NCBI GenBank assembly: GCA_029265995.1
Contig: JAJUFM010000010.1
Location: forward strand, 1 to 43,011
Source: Rhodospirillaceae bacterium
GTDB lineage: Bacteria > Pseudomonadota > Alphaproteobacteria > Kiloniellales > DSM-21159
DNA length: 43,011 nucleotides
Direction of reading: 5' to 3'
Part shown: positions 33,477 through 43,011 of the stretch, one piece after another
How the letters are laid out: each line of letters starts with the position of its first letter
How positions within the stretch are numbered: the stretch's first letter is position 1
Translations under genes and position numbers: made by a program
The notes under the pieces: generated by a model
Told to the model about the DNA's origin: nothing
Database searches by the model: none
What the model saw: the letters and a program-made list of their open reading frames with translations, nothing else

Positions 33477-34589
33477 GTGGTTTTGAGCGACAAGGACCTC
33501 CTGAAAACTCCTCTACATGACCTGCACGTGGAATTGGGCGCCCGCATGGTGCCCTTTGCCGGCTATGCGATGCCGGTGCAGTATCCGGCGGGTATCATGA
33601 CAGAGCATCGGCACTGCCGCGCTTCGGCCGCGCTTTTCGACGTCTCCCACATGGGGCAGGTAAGGGTCACGGGGGAGCAGGCGCAGGCGGGGCTCGAAGC
33701 CCTGATGCCGATCGACCTCTCCACCTTGCCGGAAGCGCAGCAGCGCTACGCTCTCCTTACCAGCGACAGCGGCGGCATATTGGACGACCTGATGGTCGCG
33801 CGGCTGAGTGATGGCTTCATGCTGGTGGTCAATGCGTCGCGCAAGCACGAGGACATGGCGCACCTGAAGCGGGGCCTGAACAAGGGTACGCAGGCCGAGT
33901 TGCTAGAGGAGCAGGCGCTTCTTGCGCTGCAGGGCCCCAAGGCGGCTACCGTGCTGTCTCGCCTGTCGCCCGGTATCGAGAAGCTTCCCTTCATGCATCT
34001 GGCGGACGTGGAGATCGCCGGCTTCCGCTGCACGGCAAGCCGTTCCGGCTATTCGGGCGAAGACGGTTACGAGATCTCCGTGGCCAATGCCGACGCGGAA
34101 ACCCTGGCACGGCGCCTTCTGGAAGAAGAGGAGGTGGCGGCAGCGGGATTGGGTGCCCGCGATTCACTGCGGCTCGAGGCGGGCCTTTGCCTCTATGGCA
34201 ATGACATCGACGAAACCACCACGCCCGTTGAAGCGGGCCTGGTGTGGGCTGTCCAGAAGAGCCGCCGGACCTCGGGGGGCTTCCCTGGAGACAAGGTGAT
34301 CCTGGAGCAGATCGAGAAGGGGGCTGAGCGCAAGCGCGTTGGCTTCAAGGTCCAGGGTCGGGCGCCTGTTCGTGAAGGCGCTGCCCTCGAGGACAAGGAT
34401 GGCAACACGATCGGCCGGATCACCAGTGGTGGCTTCGGTCCGTCGGTGGAGATGCCGATTGCGATGGGCTATGTCCCTGCAGAGATGACCGCACCGGGGA
34501 CGGAACTGGTGGCGCGTGTGCGTAACAAGCCCGTCGCTTTGGAAGTGGTCAAACTACCTTTCCGTGCGCACAACTACTACCGCGGCTGA
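33477..34589 (+). CDS. gcvT: Glycine cleavage system aminomethyltransferase (T protein)
   Basis: A protein of 370 residues. The start is GTG 33477, or TTG 33483, which has better spacing from AGAAGGA. Family marks are LGARMVPFAGYAMPVQYPAG, LFDVSHMGQVRVTG, the SGYSGEDGYEI folate/aminomethyl region and RDSLRLEAGLCLYGND. T protein transfers the methylene group from aminomethyl-lipoyl H protein to tetrahydrofolate and frees ammonia. It is the first gene of gcvT-gcvH-gcvP, directly under the glycine riboswitch. Length and motifs are normal, so the enzyme should be active. Confidence 0.96.
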   Translation: MVLSDKDLLKTPLHDLHVELGARMVPFAGYAMPVQYPAGIMTEHRHCRASAALFDVSHMGQVRVTGEQAQAGLEALMPIDLSTLPEAQQRYALLTSDSGGILDDLMVARLSDGFMLVVNASRKHEDMAHLKRGLNKGTQAELLEEQALLALQGPKAATVLSRLSPGIEKLPFMHLADVEIAGFRCTASRSGYSGEDGYEISVANADAETLARRLLEEEEVAAAGLGARDSLRLEAGLCLYGNDIDETTTPVEAGLVWAVQKSRRTSGGFPGDKVILEQIEKGAERKRVGFKVQGRAPVREGAALEDKDGNTIGRITSGGFGPSVEMPIAMGYVPAEMTAPGTELVARVRNKPVALEVVKLPFRAHNYYRG

Positions 34590-34610
34590 GCCAGAAAGAG
34601 GGAGCTAGCT

Positions 34611-34991
34611 ATGGCTAAGATGTACTACAGCGAAGAACACGAGTGGGTGCGGGTTGAAGACGACGGCGCTGCCGTCATCGGCATCACCGACTACGCACAG
34701 CAGCAACTCGGCGACGTCGTTTTCGTGGACCTGCCTGATGAGGGCAAGGAAGTGGAAAAGGGCGATGAGGTCGCCGTCGTGGAGTCGGTGAAGGCCGCCA
34801 GCGAAGTTTATGCCGCAGTTTCCGGGGCGGTGACAGAAGTCAATGAGGCGCTGGCCGACACGCCAAACCTCGTCAATGAGTCTCCCGAAGGGGAAGGATG
34901 GTTCTTCAAGCTCACTCTTTCCGATCAGAGTGAGCTGGAGGCGCTGATGGACGAAGCGGCCTACGCCAACTTCGTCAAGGGTCTGGACTGA
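34611..34991 (+). CDS. gcvH: Glycine cleavage system H protein
   Basis: A protein of 126 residues, typical for H protein. The lipoyl-carrying lysine is K61 in VESVKAASEVYAAVSG. The N-terminus MAKMYYSEEHEWV and the C-terminal GWFFKLTLSDQSELEALM are standard. H protein shuttles the aminomethyl group and electrons among the P, T and L proteins. It starts 21 bases after gcvT and ends 14 bases before gcvP, with AGGGAG upstream of its ATG, so all three are on one message. Confidence 0.97.
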   Translation: MAKMYYSEEHEWVRVEDDGAAVIGITDYAQQQLGDVVFVDLPDEGKEVEKGDEVAVVESVKAASEVYAAVSGAVTEVNEALADTPNLVNESPEGEGWFFKLTLSDQSELEALMDEAAYANFVKGLD

Positions 34992-35005
34992 GCGGGGTAT
35001 AACGA

Positions 35006-37894
<2,889 letters not shown>

Positions 37895-37924
37895 GGCGCG
37901 AAAAGAACAGGCAGGGGAACCGTC

Positions 37925-37942
37925 CTCTCCTCCAGCCTCGGC
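37925..37942 (+). other. Left arm and part of a 13-base-stem hairpin after gcvP (full hairpin 37925-37962)
   Basis: CTCTCCTCCAGCC (37925-37937) pairs with GGCTGGAGGAGAG (37950-37962) around a 12-base loop, 30 bases after the gcvP stop. No T-run follows, so it is more likely a 3'-end protecting structure or a backup to the terminator downstream. The 311 bases between gcvP and the next gene hold this hairpin, the terminator at 38003-38040 and no gene I can see. Confidence 0.5.
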
Positions 37943-38002
37943 ACAGGCGGGCTGGAGGAGAGACGGGATCAGCTTAATTCTCCGCCAAGCATCATCTTCA
38001 GC

Positions 38003-38048
38003 AAGGCGCTGGATTGGAGAAGGCCCCAATCCAGCGCCTTTTCTGTTC
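38003..38048 (+). terminator. Rho-independent terminator of the gcvTHP operon
   Basis: A perfect 15-base stem, AAGGCGCTGGATTGG with its exact complement, closes an 8-base loop (38018-38025) and is followed by TTCTGTTC. It is 108 bases after the gcvP stop and is the strongest terminator in the window. Confidence 0.85.
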
Positions 38049-38205
38049 GCGCACGAGTGCTCCCCTGTCGCTCGCCGTGACCGTACGACCTACTGCCACC
38101 CTATGCGCTCTCCGCTCTTTGGCGCCATTCGAAAGCCCCTTGTGGATCTTTTGCCTGGGCCAGTTAGGGGCGAAACTGCCGCTACTCTGGGTAAGGGAGC
38201 AAAGC

Positions 38206-39030
38206 ATGAGCGTGACCGTCGAACAAAAACGTCGCCAGTTTCGTGAGTTGCACCAGGCTGGCTGCTTTGTGCTTCCCAATCCCTGGGATGTTGGCTCTGC
38301 GCTCGCCCTCCAGTCTTTGGGCTTCAAGGCGCTGGCCACCACCAGTTCGGGTATGGCCTGGTCCATGGGGCGGCCGGACAATGCGGTTCGGCTCGAAGAG
38401 GTGCTGGCTCACCTAAAGAGCTTGACGGAAGCGGCCGGCGTGCCGGTTAACGCAGATTTCGAAGATGGCTTCGCCCAGGCCCCGGAAGGAGTGGCCACGA
38501 ACGTTCGGCGCGCGGTGGAGACTGGTATAGCTGGTTTATCCATCGAGGATTCGACTGGCAATGCGGCGGCCCCCCTCTATGACTTTGCCCTGGCGGTCGA
38601 GCGGGTAGCGGCGGCCCGCGCCGCCATCGACGAGGCGGGTGCTGATGTCGTTCTGACGGCTCGCAGCGAGGGCTTCTTCGTCGGGGCTCCGGACCTGGAC
38701 GAGACCCTGCGGCGGCTTGAGGCCTTCGCCGAGGCTGGGGCGGATTGTCTTTACGCACCCGGCATCCGCAGCGAACAGGAGATTTCCGCTGTCGTCCAGG
38801 CAGCCGCTCCAAAGCCGGTCAACGTCCTTACCCTGGGCCAGCCTGTCGGAGAGCTGGCGGATCTGGGTGTAAGGCGCATCAGTCTGGGTGGCGCGCTGGC
38901 GCGAACTGCCTGGGGCGAGTTCCTGCGCACCGCGAAGGAGATTGCGAAGGAGGGGCGCTTCGAGCGCCTTGCTCAGGCCGCCAAGGGTGCCGAGCTCAAC
39001 AAGCTCTTTGCGGATCGCCGGGATCGATGA
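38206..39030 (+). CDS. Isocitrate lyase/PEP mutase family protein
   Basis: A protein of 274 residues from ATG 38206, with AAGGGAG nine bases before it; the frame upstream to 38014 overlaps the gcv terminator and is not coding. It follows the PEP mutase/isocitrate lyase barrel: FVLPNPWDVGSALALQSLGF, the metal-binding NADFEDGFA, SIEDSTGN and LTARSEGFFVG. The catalytic KKCGH loop of isocitrate and methylisocitrate lyases is not present, so it is neither of these. Members like this may cleave or hydrolyse a 2-oxo or oxalacetate-like acid, but no activity can be assigned. It is after the gcv terminator and convergent with the dioxygenase gene 39 bases further on. Confidence 0.88.
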   Translation: MSVTVEQKRRQFRELHQAGCFVLPNPWDVGSALALQSLGFKALATTSSGMAWSMGRPDNAVRLEEVLAHLKSLTEAAGVPVNADFEDGFAQAPEGVATNVRRAVETGIAGLSIEDSTGNAAAPLYDFALAVERVAAARAAIDEAGADVVLTARSEGFFVGAPDLDETLRRLEAFAEAGADCLYAPGIRSEQEISAVVQAAAPKPVNVLTLGQPVGELADLGVRRISLGGALARTAWGEFLRTAKEIAKEGRFERLAQAAKGAELNKLFADRRDR

Positions 39031-39069
39031 CGCTCTGGCTCGCCGCTACTCGGCGCGCAGAAGATACAT

Positions 39070-40128
39070 TCAGGCGAGCTCGTCAACGCGCGTCGGTTCC
39101 ACGGCGCGCCAGGAGGGCAAGCCTCCGGCTCGCCTGGCTCGCGCATCCTGCCGCTCCATCCAGGTCAGAAGTGCACGGTCGCGCAAGCGGGTAAGGGGGG
39201 CGATCGCCGGAGGCGTGACCGGCAGGAAGGGGCTGGGTCGCGAAAAGGCCCAGATCTCCAGCCGAGAGCCTGGTTCGCTCGCCTCACCGCGGCGATGAAT
39301 GCCTGAAGTGTCAGCGATGACAAGCGTATTGCGGGCTACGGCAAACTCGCGGGGTGGCGGCAGGCCAAGCTCTTTCAACTCTTGCTCCCGCCACCGCAGG
39401 GAACCGCGGGCCGAGTAGCGAATGGGATCCTTGCGGGCTTCCAGGCTCCGGCGGTATTGGGCGTGGAGCCGGGCTCGGGTCAGCCGGTGGGAGCCCGGCA
39501 CGTAGGTGAAGGGGCCCTTCCGCTCGTCCACATCGTCGAGGAACAGCCAGGCCTTGACCGTCGGGTGGAAGGTGTCCGTGTGCAGGTGCCGCTGCGGATC
39601 CGGCGGTCCTTGGGTGGCAAAATTGAAGATTCTCTGGATGTAGAAAACGGGAGCGCCGGCATGGGCGCCGGCCCACGACAGGGGCCGGCGGAAGGCCGGA
39701 TCCCGGATCAGAGCCCGGGTGGCGGGCAGCTGCTGCAGTGCCGCCTCATCCAGAAGGAGGCGGTGGGTGATGGTATCGCCCTGGTGGCATTCCCAGCCCG
39801 GCGCCCGATAGCGACGGACTTCGTCGTTCAACTGCTCGAAATGAGCTGCCTGCAGGAAGTTTTCCTTTACCAGGAAGCCGTCGCGGCGAAAGGCCGCTCT
39901 GTCCTCCGCGCTGACGGAGAAAGCCAAGGGGGTCCGCCGCACCTCGGCCATTCCCTGAGCCAGGATCATGCGGGCCGGATGCAGGCCAAGGCGGTTGAGA
40001 AGGGGGCTGCCGATGATAGGATTGTTCGCAAAGGACTTGGCCCCCGTCAGGACCGTGGGGAGGTAGAGGGGCAGGGCCAGGTGCCGCAGCAGCTGGCGGC
40101 GACTCGCCGGACGGTCGGTGGTGGCCAT
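39070..40128 (-). CDS. Phytanoyl-CoA dioxygenase (PhyH) family protein
   Basis: A protein of 352 residues. Iron ligands of the double-stranded beta-helix are visible as HTD in RHLHTDTFHPT and as the distal histidine in TSGIHRRGEA, with the 2-oxoglutarate arginine in SRLEIWAF. Other family marks are FRRDGFLVKENFLQ and KGPFTYVPGSHRLTRARL. PhyH-type enzymes are Fe(II)/2-oxoglutarate hydroxylases acting on lipids, antibiotics, ectoine or other small molecules. The N-terminal 60 residues (RRQLLRHLALPLYLPTV and following) are an extension not needed for catalysis. The substrate is unknown. The 197 bases between it and the aminotransferase stop hold no gene I can see. Confidence 0.88.
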   Translation of the reverse strand: MATTDRPASRRQLLRHLALPLYLPTVLTGAKSFANNPIIGSPLLNRLGLHPARMILAQGMAEVRRTPLAFSVSAEDRAAFRRDGFLVKENFLQAAHFEQLNDEVRRYRAPGWECHQGDTITHRLLLDEAALQQLPATRALIRDPAFRRPLSWAGAHAGAPVFYIQRIFNFATQGPPDPQRHLHTDTFHPTVKAWLFLDDVDERKGPFTYVPGSHRLTRARLHAQYRRSLEARKDPIRYSARGSLRWREQELKELGLPPPREFAVARNTLVIADTSGIHRRGEASEPGSRLEIWAFSRPSPFLPVTPPAIAPLTRLRDRALLTWMERQDARARRAGGLPSWRAVEPTRVDELA

Positions 40129-40325
40129 TTCCTTCCTCCCGGATCTCCCTTCCTCTGTTCCGGTACGATGCTGCTCGCTAGGCTTCAGCTTGACCGCAGC
40201 AGGTGAAAGCCGAGACGGATCCTGGGAAACCCGCCTCGACCCACCTCTTAGACCGGATCGCCTCTCATGGGAATGGCTTGGCGATCAGGATAAGCAAAGA
40301 CGCCCGATTTCAGGCGCCGGGCCGG

Positions 40326-41678
40326 TCAATCAAGTTCGTTCAACACACCCTGCAAGATGTCGAACATTTCGTCGATCTGCGCCTTCTCCACGATCAGCGG
40401 CGGAGAAAGGGCGATGATGTCCGCGGTGACCCGGATCAGCAGGCCCTTGTCGAAGCAGCGGCGGAAGGCGTCGTAGGCGCGTGCGCCCACTTTGCCGGGA
40501 CGCGACTCCAGCTCGATGCCGGCGATCAGGCCGAGGTTGCGCAGGTCGATGACATGGCGTGTGCCCTTGAGGGCGTGAACTGCGTCTTCCCAGTAGCCGG
40601 AGAGCTCGGCACAGCGTTCGAAGAGCCCTTCTTCGCGATAGACTTCCATGGTGGCAAGCCCCGCGGCGGCGGCGACCGGATGTCCGCTGTAGGTGTAGCC
40701 ATGGAAGAGTTCGATGGTGTTCCCCGTTTCCTCGGCCCAGTTGGAGAAGGCGTCATAAATGCCTTCGCGGGCGATGACCCCGCCCATGGGGATCACGCCG
40801 TTGGTGAGGCCCTTGGCGACGGTGATGAGATCGGGCTTCACGCCGAAGTATTCAGTGGCGAAGCCTTTGCCGAGTCGGCCGAAGCCGGTGATCACCTCGT
40901 CGAAGATCAGAAGAATGCCGTGCTTGTCGCAGATCTCGCGTAGGCGCTCCAGGTAGCCTTTCGGGGGGATCAGCACCCCGGTCGAACCGGCGACCGGTTC
41001 GACGATGACCGCCGCGATGGTGCTCGGGTCATGCAGGGCGCAGATCCGCTCCAGCTCGTCGGCGAAGTCTGCGCCATGTTCCGGCTGGCCGCGTGTGTAG
41101 GCGTTGCGCTCCAGATCATGGGTGTGGGGGAGGTGATCGACGCCGTTCAGCAGCGGGCCGAAGAACATCCGGTTCTTGACGATGCCGCCGACGGAGATGC
41201 CACCGAAGCCGGTCCCGTGATAGCCCCGCTCTCGCCCAATCAGGCGCGTGCGCTGGGCCTCTCCGCGAACCCGGTGGTAGGCAAGCGCGATCTTCAGGGC
41301 CGAATCGACCGCTTCCGACCCCGAGTTGCAGAAGAACATGTGGTCATAGCCCTGCGGCAGCAGCTGCAGCACGCGCGACGCCAGTTCAAAGGGGAGGGGA
41401 TGCCCGATCTGGAAGGTCGGTGCATAATCCAGGTGTTCGACCGTCTTCTGCACCGCCTGCACGATCTTTTCCCGGCGATGGCCGGCGTTGCAGCACCAAA
41501 GGCCCGCGGTGCCGTCCAGGATCTCTCGCCCGTCCACGCTGCGGTAATGCATGTCTTTGGCGGAGGCGAGCAGCAGCGGATCGCGCTTGAACTGCCGGTT
41601 CCAGGTAAAGGGCATCCAGAAGGACTCGAGGTCGTTCGGCTTGGCGTCGAGATTGATGGGAAAAGCTGAGCCGTCCAT
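40326..41678 (-). CDS. Class III aminotransferase, beta-alanine:pyruvate (omega) type
   Basis: A protein of 450 residues. The N-terminal SFWMPFTWNRQFKRDP and LDGTAGLWCCNAGHRR match omega-amino acid:pyruvate aminotransferases of Pseudomonas in sequence and length. PLP contacts are FFCNSGSEAVDSALK, GRERGYHGTGFGG and LIFDEVITGFGRLG, and the Schiff-base lysine is in TVAKGLTNGVIPMGG. Such enzymes take the amino group from beta-alanine or related omega-amines to pyruvate, giving malonate semialdehyde and alanine. Related amines such as polyamine breakdown products or taurine are possible. The XRE-cupin regulator gene is divergent, 139 bases away, as is common for amine catabolism. The aldehyde dehydrogenase that often follows is absent. 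Confidence 0.9.
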   Translation of the reverse strand: MDGSAFPINLDAKPNDLESFWMPFTWNRQFKRDPLLLASAKDMHYRSVDGREILDGTAGLWCCNAGHRREKIVQAVQKTVEHLDYAPTFQIGHPLPFELASRVLQLLPQGYDHMFFCNSGSEAVDSALKIALAYHRVRGEAQRTRLIGRERGYHGTGFGGISVGGIVKNRMFFGPLLNGVDHLPHTHDLERNAYTRGQPEHGADFADELERICALHDPSTIAAVIVEPVAGSTGVLIPPKGYLERLREICDKHGILLIFDEVITGFGRLGKGFATEYFGVKPDLITVAKGLTNGVIPMGGVIAREGIYDAFSNWAEETGNTIELFHGYTYSGHPVAAAAGLATMEVYREEGLFERCAELSGYWEDAVHALKGTRHVIDLRNLGLIAGIELESRPGKVGARAYDAFRRCFDKGLLIRVTADIIALSPPLIVEKAQIDEMFDILQGVLNELD

Positions 41679-41783
41679 AGGGCCTCTCCTGCAAGAGCAA
41701 TCGTTCTCTCTAGCCTAGCATGCTCATGATAATCGACAAAGACTTCGCGTTCCTCTGGACCTGTTCCCGCTCTTGAGGCAAAA

Positions 41784-41812
41784 CTGTTAAGTATCCTCAA
41801 CAGCTTTAACAG
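41784..41812. promoter_or_regulatory. Candidate operator between aminotransferase and XRE-cupin regulator
   Basis: CTGTTAA (41784-41790) and TTAACAG (41806-41812) form a perfect inverted repeat with a 15-base spacer, and CAACAG inside the spacer gives a third half-like site. It ends five bases before the regulator's ATG and overlaps its ribosome site. Autoregulation is likely; control of the aminotransferase is possible. Confidence 0.5.
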
Positions 41813-41817
41813 GACCC

Positions 41818-42384
41818 ATGAGCGAAATCGTGGAGAAGGAGGAGGATCTCGGAAGGCGGCTGCGCGCCTTGCGCCAGGTCCATGGGCTTTCACAGCGGGA
41901 GTTGGCGAAGCGCGCCGGCGTTTCCAATGCCGTGATCTCGCTGATCGAGCGCAACGCGACGAGTCCGTCAGTGGGGCTGCTGAAGAAGGTGCTCTCCGGT
42001 TTCCCCTTGAGTCTTGCCGACTTCTTCTCCCTGGAGGAAGCGCCCCGGGAGCAGGTTTTCTTCGCCGCGGACGAACTGGTGGAGATCGGGGGTGGCAGGG
42101 TGAGCTATCGCCAGGTCGGACGCGACCTCAGCGGCAAGGCGCTGCAGATGCTGGTCGAATGCTATGCGCCCGGCGCCGATACGGGAGAAGCGCTGCTTCG
42201 TCATGAAGCCGAGGAGGCCGGAGTCGTGCTGGCGGGAGAACTGGAGGTTACCGTGGGGGATCGGCGCCGCGTGCTGAAAGCAGGGGAAGCCTACTATTTC
42301 GACAGTCGCCTGCCGCACCGCTTCCGCAACCTCGGCGAGGAGGAGGCGTGCCTCGTTACCGCCTCCACCCCGCCCAGCTTCTGA
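41818..42384 (+). CDS. XRE family transcriptional regulator with cupin domain (PuuR-like)
   Basis: A protein of 188 residues. Residues 10-66 are a Cro/C1-type helix-turn-helix (LGRRLRALRQVHGLSQRELA, AGVSNAVISLIERNATSPSV). Residues about 110-183 form a small cupin barrel (GEALLRHEAEEAGVVLAGEL and DSRLPHRFRNLGEEEAC). This pairing is that of PuuR, the repressor of putrescine use in E. coli, and of related amino-acid or amine regulators. The cupin part probably senses the amine or a breakdown product. Being divergent from the omega-aminotransferase makes that gene the most likely target. AGGA lies three bases before the ATG, a short spacing. Confidence 0.92.
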   Translation: MSEIVEKEEDLGRRLRALRQVHGLSQRELAKRAGVSNAVISLIERNATSPSVGLLKKVLSGFPLSLADFFSLEEAPREQVFFAADELVEIGGGRVSYRQVGRDLSGKALQMLVECYAPGADTGEALLRHEAEEAGVVLAGELEVTVGDRRRVLKAGEAYYFDSRLPHRFRNLGEEEACLVTASTPPSF

Positions 42385-42412
42385 GGGCATCTGTGATCCG
42401 ACCCAGTCCTTT

Positions 42413-42435
42413 CAGGAGGCCGTCCCTCCTGCTTT
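42413..42435 (+). terminator. Rho-independent terminator after the XRE-cupin gene
   Basis: CAGGAGG (42413-42419) pairs with CCTCCTG (42425-42431) over a 5-base loop, followed by CTTT, 28 bases after the stop codon. The stem is GC-rich, the T-tail short. Confidence 0.6.
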
Positions 42436-42531
42436 GATCTCCTGTCGGGCAGCCTCTATCTCTCCTTAAGGTGAAGGGAGCAGGGGCTGGCCGCTTGCTT
42501 CTAAAAAACACGCGGGCTGGAGGACTCCTAA

Positions 42532-42972
42532 GTGGCGCAGGCGCGTTTGCACCTCATCAAGCTCTCCGTCGGTTCGGAGAGCGTCGACACCCTCGCAGCC
42601 TGGCAGGCGAAGCGCCTCGCGGAGCATGGACGGCTGTGGCACGCGACGCGCATGATGCCGCGCCGCCGGGACGAGCTGCTGGATCCGGCGGCACCCGGCT
42701 CCATCTACTGGGTGATCCGGGGGGTAATACAGGCCCGTCAGCGCCTGGTCGGGATAGAGAGCGGGCTGGACGGGGAGGGGCGTCGAATGACGCTGCTGCT
42801 TCTCGATCCCGAGCTTGTGCGGGTGGAGCCACAGCCGATGCGGCCTTTCCAGGGGTGGCGTTATCTCCCGCCGGAGAAGGCGCCGGCAGACTTGCGGACC
42901 GACGCCGAGGGCCTGGAAGAAGGGCCGCCGCCGGAGCTGCTGGCCGAATTGCGCAGTCTTGGCATCCTTTGA
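42532..42972 (+). CDS. DUF1489 family protein
   Basis: A protein of 146 residues starting at GTG 42532, with GGAGG eight bases before it. The opening ARLHLIKLSVGSESVDTLAAW, the middle SIYWVIRGVIQARQRL and the later FQGWRYLPPEKAPADL are the conserved blocks of DUF1489, a small cytoplasmic family found nearly only in alphaproteobacteria. No function is established; no signal peptide or membrane helix is present. It stands alone after the regulator's terminator. The 39 bases after it to the window end hold nothing I can identify. Confidence 0.9.
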   Translation: MAQARLHLIKLSVGSESVDTLAAWQAKRLAEHGRLWHATRMMPRRRDELLDPAAPGSIYWVIRGVIQARQRLVGIESGLDGEGRRMTLLLLDPELVRVEPQPMRPFQGWRYLPPEKAPADLRTDAEGLEEGPPPELLAELRSLGIL

Positions 42973-43011
42973 TGAAACTAAAATGACGAGAGGTGATTTT
43001 TTCGTTTGACC

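Noticed and set aside
38014-38205. Upstream extension of the PEP mutase-family frame.
   Set aside because: It runs through the gcv terminator hairpin and has no family similarity; ATG 38206 has a good ribosome site and the family start.
40129-40325. Search for a small gene or RNA between the dioxygenase and aminotransferase genes.
   Set aside because: No start with a ribosome site, no signal peptide and no strong structure; a weak CGCC/GGCG hairpin near 40300 is not convincing.

Overview
The window reads as a stretch of chromosome from a GC-rich alphaproteobacterium. It most resembles the marine or halophilic Rhodospirillales/Kiloniellales type, but family level is a guess. The basis is a DUF1489-family gene (a family known mainly from alphaproteobacteria), a ScsB/DsbD-like reductase, an undivided gcvP behind a tandem glycine riboswitch, and many ATGA/GTGA stop-start overlaps. 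I see no tRNA, rRNA, CRISPR array, insertion sequence, phage gene or attachment site. Coding density is about 95 percent and codon usage looks even, so nothing marks a recent island.

Layout. 1-5736 (minus strand): a PadR-controlled efflux operon of regulator, membrane fusion protein and RND pump, with an AEC-family transporter cut by the window edge, and a perfect palindrome upstream of padR. 5811-9480 (minus): slipin and NfeD protease, a membrane quality-control pair, then a UMF1-type MFS transporter. 9663-12984: a YheT-like hydrolase (plus), convergent with an enolase-superfamily enzyme and a LuxR-type regulator (minus). 13125-16798 (plus): four consecutive genes for exported proteins: a putative HExxH metallopeptidase, a small six-cysteine protein that may have a TIMP/NTR-like fold, a small unknown, and a DUF4892-like/OmpA protein. 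16853-20151: an FMN-binding PPOX protein and glutaryl-CoA dehydrogenase (minus), divergent from an orphan ABC substrate-binding protein. 20424-25787: MATE transporter, TlyA methyltransferase, SppA protease (minus) and an RlmD/TrmA-type rRNA m5U methyltransferase.

25851-29426 (minus): a compact four-gene unit with an arylsulfotransferase-like protein, a YVGPGAG small membrane protein, an unrecognised three-helix membrane protein and a PAPS-type sulfotransferase. 29670-33154: peroxiredoxin, DsbD/ScsB-like reductase and YqgE/AlgH. 33182-38040: promoter, tandem glycine riboswitch, gcvT-gcvH-gcvP and a strong terminator, forming a complete glycine-inducible glycine cleavage operon (the L protein is encoded elsewhere). 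38206-42972: an isocitrate lyase/PEP mutase-family protein, a phytanoyl-CoA dioxygenase-family protein, a beta-alanine:pyruvate-type aminotransferase divergent from an XRE-cupin regulator, and a DUF1489 protein.

Most of the window is ordinary metabolism, transport and envelope maintenance. The two regions with the best chance of holding something undescribed are the exported-protein cluster (13125-16798), which may pair a peptidase with an inhibitor-like partner, and the sulfotransferase/arylsulfotransferase-like operon (25851-29426), which contains a membrane protein of unknown role. Both readings rest on motifs and gene order and have not been tested by search.
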